From positions 1 to 64,000 of the forward strand of contig JAHHHR010000033.1 of the NCBI GenBank assembly GCA_019359245.1: a DNA stretch of 64,000 bases, in the 5' to 3' direction. The notes under the pieces are model-generated. The model was not told the origin of the DNA, made no database searches, and was given only the letters and a program-made list of their open reading frames with translations. Of the stretch, positions 16,339 to 26,084 are shown piece after piece. The stretch is from Nostoc desertorum CM1-VF14 (GTDB taxonomy: Bacteria; Cyanobacteriota; Cyanobacteriia; Cyanobacteriales; Nostocaceae). Numbering within the stretch: position 1 is the stretch's first letter; every line of letters starts with the position of its first letter. The position numbers were made by a program, and so were the translations under genes.

Positions 16339-16834
16339 ACAATCTCAAATTCCTAAAAGTCGGTTGCGGTTGATAAATCCCGAAGTTCTAAATCGGCGAC
16401 CAAAATTCTGATGGTCTCAAGCCTCGGCATCCTGCGGGTTTGCCTTTAGGTTTTCCCGTTCGACAAAGGGGTTGCCACAGGCTAGGGTTCTCATAAGCCG
16501 CCGCTCAGACTTCTCTCCCAATTAGCAATTTTGGGATTTTAGTAAAGGCGAGTTTTTTTGCTTGTCAGGTTTCAGGGTGCTAAGAGTCTTCAGAAACTTT
16601 ACACTCTGTAAAGATAGAATATATTGCGATCTCTTTACGCCCTGCACAAAAAATGGTGGACACAAAGTAGATTTTATCCTTTCGTGAGTGAATACAACGC
16701 ATCAGTTGACTGAACAACTTGATGAGAGAAATGCACCACTTCTATAAAAAAAGTAACATAATCGAGAGATAGATTTCATCAACAACAGGGGAAGAGGGCA
16801 TTTCTAGGCAATTTGGGTTGAGGTGGAATTGATA
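16339..16834. promoter_or_regulatory. Divergent petB / ctpA intergenic region
   Basis: About 500 bp must hold both promoters. On the minus strand the petB leader appears long. I see a GC-rich patch (16420-16505) with partial complementarity (GCCTCGGCATCC and AAGCCGCCGC) and a T7 tract near 16552, but no consensus box I can defend. No ORF is present. Confidence 0.4.
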
Positions 16835-18079
16835 ATGGTTTTCATGAACAAACAAGTCTTTCGGGTTGGATTTTCATTGCTAATGGCGTTTTGGTTGGCG
16901 TTTGGTACGCTCACACAGCCAGCGGTGGCTTTAACGTCGGAACAAAAGCTGGTTTCGGAAGTTTGGCGAATTGTTAATCGCACTTATCTAGATGAGACGT
17001 TTAATCATCAAAACTGGGCAGCTGTGCGGCAGAAGGTTTTAGAGAAGCCACTGTCGGACTCAAATGCCAGTTATGCGGCAATTGGGAAGATGCTCAAGAG
17101 CCTTGATGATCCTTTTACGCGTTTTTTAGATCCAGAACAGTACCGCAGCTTACAGGTCAATACTTCTGGAGAACTGACTGGGGTAGGATTGCAAATTGCC
17201 CTAAATCCTGAGACTGGAAAGTTGGAAGTAGTGGCTCCTATTGCAGGTTCACCAGCAGATAAAGCGGGAATTCGACCACGCGATCGCATTGTCAAAATTG
17301 AAGGCATTTCCACAGAAAACCTGACCCTTGATGAAGCTGCGACCAGAATGCGGGGTCCCAGTGGCAGCCTTGTTACTCTTCTCATCGAACGCGACGGAGA
17401 ACCAGAAACGGAAATTAGATTAACGCGCGATCGCATTGCTCTTAATCCTGTGGTTTCAGAATTGCGTGTTTCCACTGATGGTACGCCCATTGGCTACCTT
17501 CGTCTTACTCAATTCAATGCTAACGCTTCAACAGAATTGGCACACGCTATTTCTAGTTTAGAAAAAAAAGGTGCTGATGCCTACATTCTAGATTTACGAA
17601 ATAATCCTGGGGGACTATTGCAATCAGGAATTGAAATCGCCCGGTTGTGGTTAGATTCTGGCACTATTGTCTACACTGTTAACCGACAAGGGATTCAAGG
17701 AAGTTTTGAAGCCTTTGGGCCAGCCCTGACAAACGATCCTCTGGTGATTTTGGTGAATCAAGGAACTGCTAGTGCTAGTGAAATTCTCGCAGGGGCACTC
17801 CAAGATAATGGTCGTGCCCAGTTAGTAGGTGAAACCACTTTTGGAAAGGGTCTAATTCAATCCTTATTTGAATTATCAGATGGTTCGGGCTTGGCAGTCA
17901 CAATTGCTAAGTATGAAACTCCTCAACACCGGGATATTAACAAATTAGGTATTAAACCAGATAAAGTGATTTCCCAAGACCCAATTAACCGGGAACAGAT
18001 TGGCACTGAAGCGGATTTACAATATCAAACAGCAGTGGAACTTTTGAATAAAAACTCAGTGGTGGCGGGAAAGGTTTAA
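16835..18079 (+). CDS. ctpA: Carboxyl-terminal processing protease (S41)
   Basis: A periplasmic or lumenal S41 serine protease; cyanobacterial CtpA removes the C-terminal extension of the photosystem II D1 precursor. Signal peptide FRVGFSLLMAFWLAFGTLTQPAVA. A PDZ domain spans about 95-180 (GVGLQIALNPETGKLEVVAPIAGSPADKAGIRPRDRI). The catalytic Ser lies in NQGTASASEILAGAL and the Lys in GETTFGKGLIQSL. I use ATG 16835, which has GAGG 11 nt upstream; GTG 16823 and ATG 16844 are alternatives. It ends 4 nt from the convergent giant kinase gene. Confidence 0.93.
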   Translation: MVFMNKQVFRVGFSLLMAFWLAFGTLTQPAVALTSEQKLVSEVWRIVNRTYLDETFNHQNWAAVRQKVLEKPLSDSNASYAAIGKMLKSLDDPFTRFLDPEQYRSLQVNTSGELTGVGLQIALNPETGKLEVVAPIAGSPADKAGIRPRDRIVKIEGISTENLTLDEAATRMRGPSGSLVTLLIERDGEPETEIRLTRDRIALNPVVSELRVSTDGTPIGYLRLTQFNANASTELAHAISSLEKKGADAYILDLRNNPGGLLQSGIEIARLWLDSGTIVYTVNRQGIQGSFEAFGPALTNDPLVILVNQGTASASEILAGALQDNGRAQLVGETTFGKGLIQSLFELSDGSGLAVTIAKYETPQHRDINKLGIKPDKVISQDPINREQIGTEADLQYQTAVELLNKNSVVAGKV

Positions 18080-18083
18080 AAAG

Positions 18084-21000
18084 TTAGGAGTTAGGAGTTA
18101 CGCTATCAGTTGCCACAGTTTTAACTGGTAATGTGATGACAAACTCTGTTCCTTGTCCCAATACAGAGGTGCATATCAGTTTGCCTCCGTGGGTTTCTTC
18201 GATAATTTGATGAGCGATCGCAAGTCCTAATCCTGTCCCTTTACCGACGGCTTTAGTCGTAAATAAATGGTCAAATATCTTTTGTTTGACTTCTTCGCTC
18301 ATTCCTTTACCATTATCAGCAATGATAATTTTAATCCAGTTATTTTCTAAAAAAGTTGTAATTATAATCCGATTGCAATTAAGCTGGATATCCTCAAAGG
18401 TACGTCCATTATTCGATTCTTCCAAAGCATCAATAGCATTGGCTAAAATATTCATAAATACCTGATTTAATTGACCCGGAAAACATTCAATTTGGGGTAG
18501 TTTTTCATAGCTTGTGACTACTTCAATTTCAGGACGCTGTTCGTTCGCCTTCAGACGATGTTTCAAAATTAAAATTGTGCTATCTATGCCTTGGTGAATA
18601 TGAAATGGCACTTTGTAATCTCTATCAGCACGTGAAAAAGTGCGGAGACTAGTGCTAATATTTTTCAGCCTGTCACAAGCCATAGACATAGAATCAATCA
18701 TTTTTGGCAAATCTCTTAAGCTATAATCCAAGTCAATTTCTTCGGCATGTTCAAGAATTTGTCTACTTTTGTGGGGTAAACTTTCTTGATAAAATCTGAG
18801 ATGTTCAACAATATCAGCAATAGCGGGTTTAGCTTGTTTTAGACTGGCAGCAATAAAACCGAGAGGATTATTCATTTCATGAGCTACGCCAGCAACTAAA
18901 TTGCCTAGTGCTGACATTTTTTCACTTTGGACTATTTGTAATTGAGCATTTTGTAGATCAATTAGCGCTTGTTGCAAATCAAGCGATTTTTGCTGTAAGA
19001 CAAGTTCTGATTGTTTGCGTTCGCTAATATCTCGCACTACAATGACTGCACCGATTTTGTTGCCCGAAGAATCGACGATCGCTTGCCCGCTTGCTAATAA
19101 AATTCTTTTAGAACCATACTTCGGCACAATTAGCATTTCGGCATTTTCGACGATTTCTCCTTGTAAGGCACGAAACAAAGGAATTTCGGTTTTTGATAAG
19201 GGTGTTTGACTATCAGGCTGATAGAGATCAAAGTATTCTGACCATTCTTCTGGTGGTAATGATTCTACTGGTAAGCCATAAAACTCACGAATTGCTTTGT
19301 TGAATAGGATCAATTTGCCACTTGCATCACAAACAACAATCCCATCTGTAATATTGTGAATGATGGCATTCAAAAACTCTCGTTCTTTGGCTAGAGATGC
19401 TTCGGCCTGTTTGCGTTCGCTAATATCAATCACTACCCCATCCCATAGGATTGCCCCATCGGCTTGTCGCTCTGGCCGAGCAGCAGATTGAATCCATTTC
19501 ACGGTTCCAGAAGGCAGGATAATACGCCATTCTTGCTCAAACGGGGTCAAAGTTTGGGCAGAGTAGGCGATCGCTTGTGCAATAGCTGCTTGATCGTCAG
19601 GATGATTCATGGTGTAAAGGCTATGTGTCCCTGCCATCACCAACTCTGGTGCTAGCCCATACAAGTCGAAACAGCCAGAGCTAACATAGGGTGTTGAAGT
19701 TGAACCGTCGGCTGCTAGACGGAATTGGTACACCATACCAGGAATATTATTCGCCAAATTTTGGAAACGGATTTCACTAGTCTGCAATTTTGCTAGAGAT
19801 TGTGTTAACTGTTGAGCATACTTCTGGGAATTTCGATAATGTCGCGCGTTTTCTAGAGAAATTGCAGCTTGAGCGCAAAGTAAATTCAGCATTTTTACGC
19901 GATCGCTGTTAAAGGCTCCGGTTGCCAAATTATTTTCTAGATACAAAATGCCCAGCAACTTACCCTGATGCAAAATCGGGCAGCACAAGATACTCTTGGG
20001 CTGTTGTTGTTGAATATATGGGTCATTAATTAATTGAGGATGTAGCCTGGCATCAATAATCACTACTGGTTGTAAGCTGCGTTTGACGGTATTAATTAAG
20101 CCAACTGGCACATCAACCGAGTCTTCAATGGGCTGCGGGTTAAGCAACATTGAGTAAAAATCGACGTGGCCAATTTCTTTGTTCTGTAGAGACGTCATAC
20201 CAAGGGAAAGCTGTGCTAGCGCCTGAATTAGCAAACGATCTGACTCCAAAAGCATGAACACAGACTTATCGGCTCCGGCATTTTCAATGACGATATGCAG
20301 CAATACCGAGAGCAGTTTTTCGAGTTCGATTTCGCCAGAAAGGGTTTGAGAAGCTTTGAGAATGGTAGCTAAATCTAAAGCAACAGAGACGTTGCTAGTA
20401 CTAGAAGTGGCAAAACTGCTGGAGGTGATACTCTCCAATGTGAAGATAGTTTCGTTAGTTGAGAGGGGAGAACGGGTTTGTTGGAGAATGGGGGCGAGAA
20501 GTTGAGGATAGTGTCGTTCCAAGTCGGCAACTTTGGCTTTAGCTCCCCAGCGAGCATAGCCGTAATAGGCTTGGGTCATGTATTCTTGAGCAATTCGGTT
20601 TTTACCCCAGTCGAGGTAAAATTTAGCGGCTAGTTCATTGGCAAGTGCTTCTTCTTGGATGTAGCCGTTTTCTTTGGCTCCAATGATAGCGCGATCATAC
20701 AAATCTATGGCCTCGGCTTTATTACCTTGTACTCGCTCTCGTTCTGCCTCGACTAAATGAAACTTGTGCAAGAAATTCATCGGTGCATGAGTTGCCCAGT
20801 ATTTAAGTTTTTCTTGATTGGCAGTAATGCATTCTTTAATTTGCCTTTGCTGCTCTGGGGCTGAAAGTTGCCCAAACCATGCTAATTGGGCTAAAGACTC
20901 ATAGAAATGAAAGATTGGAACATATAAAAAAGCCAGGACAGCATCCAAATACTGTCTTGCTTGCCCAGCCTGTTCTGCGGCTTGTTCAAACTCTGAAAAC

Positions 21001-24000
21001 AAATAGGACACAACCAGTTTGTTAATCCACAGCAATGCTAATCCGGTGCGATCGCCTGCTGTTTCATGTAATGGCAGTTGATGCTGTTCATTGTAGGCTG
21101 CACCGCTCAACACCACCACGTTATCTGCATCCTCCATTAAATTCAGCAGAATTTGTCGAATCATCTGGGAATAAGTCAGAGTTAGATTTTGCTGGAGATG
21201 CTTGAGCGCTTCACAATATCCGGCAACTTCCGACTCTAGTTGCGTTAAATTCTGTCCGGCAAAATAGGAGTAAAAACCGTAGTTATACGCAGAGTAGCCA
21301 GCAAAAGCCAAATCGCCCCCATCTAGACAACTACAATAGGCAATTTGTAAAGGGTGTAATGTCTCACGCAGGTGCATTTTCCAATGCCTTGTGTATACAT
21401 AGACTAGTGATAAAGTTTTCCCCTTCAATTCGGAATTTTGATAATGTGATAGCAGATCGAGGGCTAACTGACCGTATTCGTAACCTAATTCAACCTTGCC
21501 GAACACACCACACATCAATATTCCATAAGAGGCATAGCTAAAGGTCGAGGTTGACTCATTACCATACACAACAGACAGATAAACCTTTTTTAAAATTATC
21601 AGTAAATACAGCAGTGGCTGAGATAGATAAGTGCAGGGTGCTGCTGATGTCAAAATTCGAGCCGCCGCGAGGATGTTCACATCCCTTGCTTCGTTCAAGT
21701 TGAGTAACTCGCCGGGTAACCTCTCGTTGATCGCATCTGAAACGGTACTAAAGGCAGCCGTCACATCCTCCTGAGTAGGGGTTGTGGGCAGTTCCACTCC
21801 CAATTGCTTTAAGATGTTAAGCGCCGCCGCGATCGCTTGGGGAAATTGACCTTGGGCAGTGAATGCCTCAATCTTCACCTGATAAACGCTGATTTTATCT
21901 AATGGAGTTTTGGCATGGTTTAAGACAAGGCAGGCATTGGCTGCCATCTGCTCTAAATCACCGCTTAGATAGGCGGCTTCTGTGGCGACTTGGTGGAGTG
22001 CTAAGGTCAACTCATACTGATACTGCCAACTGTTTTGGGCGAGCAACCCAATGCCCACCTGAGCATATTTGCAGGCGGCAGTATAAGCAGTTGCCGCTTT
22101 TGCCTTGCGACTTGCCATCAGGTTAAATTGCGCCAATGTTTGACGTTCTGCGGATTGGGCGATTAATTCAGTCGCAACATTAAGTTGACTAACAATTTCA
22201 AAAATGCGTTCTTCCCGGTTGCTTTTGGGGGTGTTAGTCAGAAGTAACTGTCCAATTTTTAGGTGAAAGGGTTGTTTCTGATCAGTGGGAATTAGGGAAT
22301 ATGCCGCTTGTTGTACCCGGTCATGTAAAAATCTATATGCAACAAGCTCAGAATTTTCTTGGTCAACTAGTTGATGTTCTTCCCCAATATAAAACTTATA
22401 AACCTCACTTTGGGGTAAAATAAAACCTTCTTGTAAAGCTTTCCATAAACTTGCAGCCGCTTTGATTTGGGATTGTTCAGAAACGATCGCCAACGTTGCC
22501 AAATCAAACTGATTGCCAATACAGGCTGCTAGTTTCAAAATATCTTGAGTGTTGGGTGGCAATTTTTGAAGTTGTTGTGCCATAAATTCCACCACATCAT
22601 CAGTGAAAGCGATCGCTCTGACTTGCTCTACATCACACTGCCAAAAACCTGCCTCCCAATCAAAAATAATCAGCCCATCTTCATACAGCGCTTTCAAAAA
22701 CTGAGTCGTGAAAAAGGGATTACCTTTTGCTTTTTGATAAACCAACTCCGTCAACGGCACTGCTTGTTCAGGTGTGCAACTGAGGGAATCAGCGATCAAA
22801 TGGTTTATATCTGCTTGACTTAAAGCAGCTACAGTCAGAGTATTGATGCAGGAGGATGCCTTTTCAATTTCATCTAGCGTCAACATGAGTGGATGACTTG
22901 CAAACACCTCGTTATCGCGGTATGCACCAATAATGAATAGATAGCCGCAATCACTCTGAGTCATCAACAAGTTCAGCAAACTGAGGGATGCTGAATCTGC
23001 CCACTGCAAATCATCAAGAAACATCACCAACGGATGCTCTCTGGTTGTGAACACCTGAATAAACTTTTGGAACAGTAGATAGAAACGGTTCTGTGCTGCA
23101 CTACCCGATAGTTCCGCAATCGTCGGCTGTTTGCCGATTATCTGCTCCAGTTCAGGAATCACCTCGATCAGAACTTGCCCATTCTCTCCAACTGCCGCTA
23201 AAATCTTGCTCTGCCATTGCTTCAGTCGGATATCGCTTTCACTAAGCAACTGTCCTATCAGATCACGAAAGGCTTGTACAAAAGCAGACAGAGGAATGTT
23301 GCGGTTGAACTGGTCATATTTCCCTTTGACGAAGTAGCCGTTCCACCGGACAATCGGCTTATGCACTTCATTAACGATTGCAGTTTTGCCAATGCCAGAG
23401 GAACCTGCCACCAGCATCAGTTCGGAGCCACCATTGGCAACATGACCAAATGCCTCCAGTAACGTTTGGACTTCCGATTCCCGTCCGTAGAGTTTTTCGG
23501 GTATGAGAAAGCGATCGCTGATATCGCGCTGTCCCAAATCAAACCAGGTGTGCTTGCCTGTTTTTTGCCACTCCCCTAGGCAGGTCACTAAGTCATGCTT
23601 AAGCCCTATAGCACTCTGATAGCGGTCTTCGGCATTTTTCGCCATCAGTTTACGGATAATTTCACCCAGCATCAAGGGCAAATCGGGGTTGAAATCGTAG
23701 ACGAAGGGTGGAAGCTTTGCAATGTGGCAATGCACCAACTCCATCGGTTCATGGGACTTAAAAGGCAATTGCCCGCTTAGTAATTCAAAGAAAGTCACAC
23801 CTAATGAATAGAAGTCGCTGCGGTAGTCAATGCCCCTGTTCATCCGTCCAGTCTGTTCTGGCGATAAATACGCTAGGGTTCCCTCCAGTCCGTTGGGATT
23901 TTGAATCTCCTGGGTTTCTCGTGGTAGAAGCGAGGCAATACTGAAGTCAATCAGCTTGATTTGTTTCGTCTCAGGGTGAATTAAGATGTTGGCTGGTTTA

Positions 24001-24428
24001 ATGTCTTTGTGAATGACGCGCTGTTGATGCAACTGGTTTAAAGTGTCAAGCAGTTGTAAAGCAATGGGTAAGAATTGCTCTAATGTCAGTCTTTTTCCTT
24101 GGGTAAATTCCCGTAAGGAAATGCCACCAAAGTCTTCTATGACTAGGGCGTAGCCATTATGATAGGCTTCCAGGCTGTAGGGTTTGATAATGCCTGGAAT
24201 ATCTAGGTTTTTAGCGATCGCATATTGGTTGCAAAACTGTACTAATTCGCTAAAACTTGGGTATTCTCGTTTTAAGAGCTTGATGACAACTGGCAGGCGT
24301 TGGCGAAGCCCACCGAAGGTATCGCATTCTCGTACTGCCCGATACACTTGGGTACGAGAACCTGAATAAAGCTGTTCTATAATTTGGTAGCCAGCAAGCC
24401 TTAAAGTTCCATCAAGTTTGGCGCTCAT
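18084..24428 (-). CDS. Giant Ser/Thr kinase - AAA ATPase - GAF - PAS - histidine kinase hybrid
   Basis: 2114 residues. The N-terminal Ser/Thr kinase (about 10-275) has its Lys in VVIKLLK, HKDIKPAN with catalytic Asp142, and DFS in place of DFG. Next is an AAA16-type ATPase with Walker A GSSGIGKT (Lys348) and Walker B VMFLDDLQWAD. A long helical TPR-like region (about 700-1330) is followed by GAF (about 1370-1530) and two PAS/PAC domains (about 1547-1795). A HisKA domain has VAGVAHEMNNPLG (His1850), and the HATPase has NILANAIDAL and DNGKGM. The layout matches the multidomain kinases of heterocystous cyanobacteria (HstK type) and suggests signal integration ending in phosphotransfer to an unlinked response regulator. 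Confidence 0.93.
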   Translation of the reverse strand: MSAKLDGTLRLAGYQIIEQLYSGSRTQVYRAVRECDTFGGLRQRLPVVIKLLKREYPSFSELVQFCNQYAIAKNLDIPGIIKPYSLEAYHNGYALVIEDFGGISLREFTQGKRLTLEQFLPIALQLLDTLNQLHQQRVIHKDIKPANILIHPETKQIKLIDFSIASLLPRETQEIQNPNGLEGTLAYLSPEQTGRMNRGIDYRSDFYSLGVTFFELLSGQLPFKSHEPMELVHCHIAKLPPFVYDFNPDLPLMLGEIIRKLMAKNAEDRYQSAIGLKHDLVTCLGEWQKTGKHTWFDLGQRDISDRFLIPEKLYGRESEVQTLLEAFGHVANGGSELMLVAGSSGIGKTAIVNEVHKPIVRWNGYFVKGKYDQFNRNIPLSAFVQAFRDLIGQLLSESDIRLKQWQSKILAAVGENGQVLIEVIPELEQIIGKQPTIAELSGSAAQNRFYLLFQKFIQVFTTREHPLVMFLDDLQWADSASLSLLNLLMTQSDCGYLFIIGAYRDNEVFASHPLMLTLDEIEKASSCINTLTVAALSQADINHLIADSLSCTPEQAVPLTELVYQKAKGNPFFTTQFLKALYEDGLIIFDWEAGFWQCDVEQVRAIAFTDDVVEFMAQQLQKLPPNTQDILKLAACIGNQFDLATLAIVSEQSQIKAAASLWKALQEGFILPQSEVYKFYIGEEHQLVDQENSELVAYRFLHDRVQQAAYSLIPTDQKQPFHLKIGQLLLTNTPKSNREERIFEIVSQLNVATELIAQSAERQTLAQFNLMASRKAKAATAYTAACKYAQVGIGLLAQNSWQYQYELTLALHQVATEAAYLSGDLEQMAANACLVLNHAKTPLDKISVYQVKIEAFTAQGQFPQAIAAALNILKQLGVELPTTPTQEDVTAAFSTVSDAINERLPGELLNLNEARDVNILAAARILTSAAPCTYLSQPLLYLLIILKKVYLSVVYGNESTSTFSYASYGILMCGVFGKVELGYEYGQLALDLLSHYQNSELKGKTLSLVYVYTRHWKMHLRETLHPLQIAYCSCLDGGDLAFAGYSAYNYGFYSYFAGQNLTQLESEVAGYCEALKHLQQNLTLTYSQMIRQILLNLMEDADNVVVLSGAAYNEQHQLPLHETAGDRTGLALLWINKLVVSYLFSEFEQAAEQAGQARQYLDAVLAFLYVPIFHFYESLAQLAWFGQLSAPEQQRQIKECITANQEKLKYWATHAPMNFLHKFHLVEAERERVQGNKAEAIDLYDRAIIGAKENGYIQEEALANELAAKFYLDWGKNRIAQEYMTQAYYGYARWGAKAKVADLERHYPQLLAPILQQTRSPLSTNETIFTLESITSSSFATSSTSNVSVALDLATILKASQTLSGEIELEKLLSVLLHIVIENAGADKSVFMLLESDRLLIQALAQLSLGMTSLQNKEIGHVDFYSMLLNPQPIEDSVDVPVGLINTVKRSLQPVVIIDARLHPQLINDPYIQQQQPKSILCCPILHQGKLLGILYLENNLATGAFNSDRVKMLNLLCAQAAISLENARHYRNSQKYAQQLTQSLAKLQTSEIRFQNLANNIPGMVYQFRLAADGSTSTPYVSSGCFDLYGLAPELVMAGTHSLYTMNHPDDQAAIAQAIAYSAQTLTPFEQEWRIILPSGTVKWIQSAARPERQADGAILWDGVVIDISERKQAEASLAKEREFLNAIIHNITDGIVVCDASGKLILFNKAIREFYGLPVESLPPEEWSEYFDLYQPDSQTPLSKTEIPLFRALQGEIVENAEMLIVPKYGSKRILLASGQAIVDSSGNKIGAVIVVRDISERKQSELVLQQKSLDLQQALIDLQNAQLQIVQSEKMSALGNLVAGVAHEMNNPLGFIAASLKQAKPAIADIVEHLRFYQESLPHKSRQILEHAEEIDLDYSLRDLPKMIDSMSMACDRLKNISTSLRTFSRADRDYKVPFHIHQGIDSTILILKHRLKANEQRPEIEVVTSYEKLPQIECFPGQLNQVFMNILANAIDALEESNNGRTFEDIQLNCNRIIITTFLENNWIKIIIADNGKGMSEEVKQKIFDHLFTTKAVGKGTGLGLAIAHQIIEETHGGKLICTSVLGQGTEFVITLPVKTVATDSVTPNS

Positions 24429-24616
24429 AAATTTTTACGAGAATTCCTGTGTATTAAGGTTAGAATTCCCTGGACAATCTCTTGCTTAACAAACGTTACA
24501 AAACTTGTATTGGGCATTAGAGGCAGCACAGGAGACAGAAGCCAGGAAAGCACTTTATGTAGATATGGCGATCGCTTTTTAATCGCTTCCCAAAATAATA
24601 TCTGAACTCACGTTAA

Positions 24617-24655
24617 CGAGTATTTGATACTCATAAATGAGTCTTTAAATACTCG
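24617..24655. promoter_or_regulatory. Nested palindrome upstream of the giant kinase gene
   Basis: Arms CGAGTATTT (24617-24625) and AAATACTCG (24647-24655) enclose a second inverted repeat ACTCA/TGAGT (24629-24633, 24638-24642). It is about 190 bp before the kinase start. It could be an operator or a cruciform-forming repeat; no protein can be assigned. Confidence 0.35.
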
Positions 24656-24690
24656 CAAACGCATGATTACTCTCTTTGCCCCCTGCCTCC

Positions 24691-24836
24691 CAATACGGTT
24701 CGGATAAGCAGGGGAGGCAGGGGAGGCAGGGGAGGGAAGAGAGTTATTATTAAGCAATTTCTCTTCCCCTGCTTCTCTTCTCCCCCTGCTCCCCCTGCTC
24801 GCCTCAACAGATAACTCTCTTAACCGAACCGTATTG
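24691..24836. mobile_element. 146-bp MITE-like element with 13-bp terminal inverted repeats
   Basis: Ends CAATACGGTTCGG (24691-24703) and CCGAACCGTATTG (24824-24836) are perfect inverted copies. Inside, AAGAGAGTTAT (about 24738-24748) pairs with ATAACTCTCTT (24811-24821), and GGGGAGGCA repeats oppose CCCCCTGCT repeats, so the whole unit can fold. It has no coding capacity. The flanks are CCCCTGCC-rich on both sides. Confidence 0.65.
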
Positions 24837-24865
24837 CCCTGCCCCCTGCCCCCTGCCCCCTGCCT

Positions 24866-25600
24866 CTAAAGCAGAGGCTGTATCCGTAGCAAAGCTGATA
24901 AATCTAGAGAAGCAAGGTGTTGATAAGCCTGATCTATGAAACGCTTGCCTCTGAGAAAACCTGTGTTAGCTCCCGGACAAATGTATCTGAGAGTTTCTGG
25001 TGTAAAACGTTCTAATAGTAATCGAAGACTGTTAATTTGCCTTGGCCAATGAAAGGTTTTGGCTGTCCGTAATGGTACTGGTTCACCCTGCTGGTTAGGG
25101 ACTAAATGGCGACCAGAAAACAATATACCTCCAAGTTCGCTGTAGTATAAGCAAGATGAGCCGGGAGAATGGCCTGGTGTCCAAATCACTTGTGTTGATA
25201 CATCAAGCGTAAATTCCTGTTTAAAGGTAGTTAAGGTTAAGCCTGGTAATAAATAAGCTTCTTGCTCTTGAATCAAGACTTCGCAGCCAAAGGTTTGCTG
25301 AATTTCAGCAGTTTTGCCAATAGCGCCTCGATGGGTGAGGAATAACCAACGCACGCCTCCATGCGCTCCTAAAAAATCTTGATTTGTTTGGTCTAGGGCA
25401 GGGCAGTCGATGAGGATATTGCCTTCATTTCTTACAATAAGATAAGAGGTTCCCCCTAATGTGTCCCGATTGGGTGGAAAAGCAAAAATGCTCTCTTGTG
25501 CGAAGTCCGATTGCAGGGAACCTCCGCTAGGAACTTCGTCAGGAAAGACAGCCCGTGGTGGCTTAGTTGTATTACTTGGCACTTGAGGTAAAGGACACAT
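24866..25600 (-). CDS. MBL-fold protein with degenerate metal site
   Basis: 244 residues with a metallo-beta-lactamase fold: TSYLIVRNEGNILIDCPAL, RWLFLTHRGAIGK, VIWTPGHSPGSSCLYY, GGILFSGRHLVP and LRYICPGANTG. The metal-binding signature HxHxDH is reduced to a lone His90 (THRGAIG). The bridging Asp is Arg164 in SGRHL, and the final His is missing from CPGANTG; His144 is kept. Metal-dependent hydrolysis is therefore doubtful, and a binding or structural role is more likely. Stand-alone gene. Confidence 0.75.
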   Translation of the reverse strand: MCPLPQVPSNTTKPPRAVFPDEVPSGGSLQSDFAQESIFAFPPNRDTLGGTSYLIVRNEGNILIDCPALDQTNQDFLGAHGGVRWLFLTHRGAIGKTAEIQQTFGCEVLIQEQEAYLLPGLTLTTFKQEFTLDVSTQVIWTPGHSPGSSCLYYSELGGILFSGRHLVPNQQGEPVPLRTAKTFHWPRQINSLRLLLERFTPETLRYICPGANTGFLRGKRFIDQAYQHLASLDLSALLRIQPLL

Positions 25601-26084
25601 GATAAAAAAGCCGAAACTGAGGAGTTGTGGACAATCTGGTTACAGTGTGGAAATTCTAAAGAACTGAAACTTGAGCGTTAACTAGCACTGTTAACCATTG
25701 TGATTCATGAGGCAGGAGGTCACTAGCGCAGCCGTAAAGCTTGCGGCATAGCTACGCTTCGGGCGCAGCCTAAGAAGAGAAGTGAGGCAGGAGGCAGGAG
25801 TAACCCACACTTTTAAACGTGGGATTTAGGTTGTAAAAGCTTTACATCTCACGGCACTTTCTGCTAGAGATAATTCTTCTTTCTTTTAAACTGGGTTTTT
25901 GATCCAGAACTAAAGTTTTCATTGATAACTCTTTCCTCCTGCCTCCTGCCTGGTTGTTGAGTGTAGTCCAAACACTGCCTCCTGCCTTCTCTTAAAAAAT
26001 TGGGATTTGAGGTCTACCTTGTAGTTAATGCTATGGTGCTGAGGCTACTGGTTGGGCGTTTTGTCAAAATTACTGAACGATAAC
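25601..26084. other. 484-bp gap with GGCAGGAG repeats
   Basis: Contains GAGGCAGGAG units near 25708 and 25784 and inverted CCTCCTGCC copies near 25936 and 25978. There is a patch related to the dispersed GCTACGC family (25730-25770) and a short CCCAC/GTGGG hairpin near 25804-25823. No gene is seen. A TTG-initiated extension of the downstream protease frame to 26052 is judged non-coding. Confidence 0.5.
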
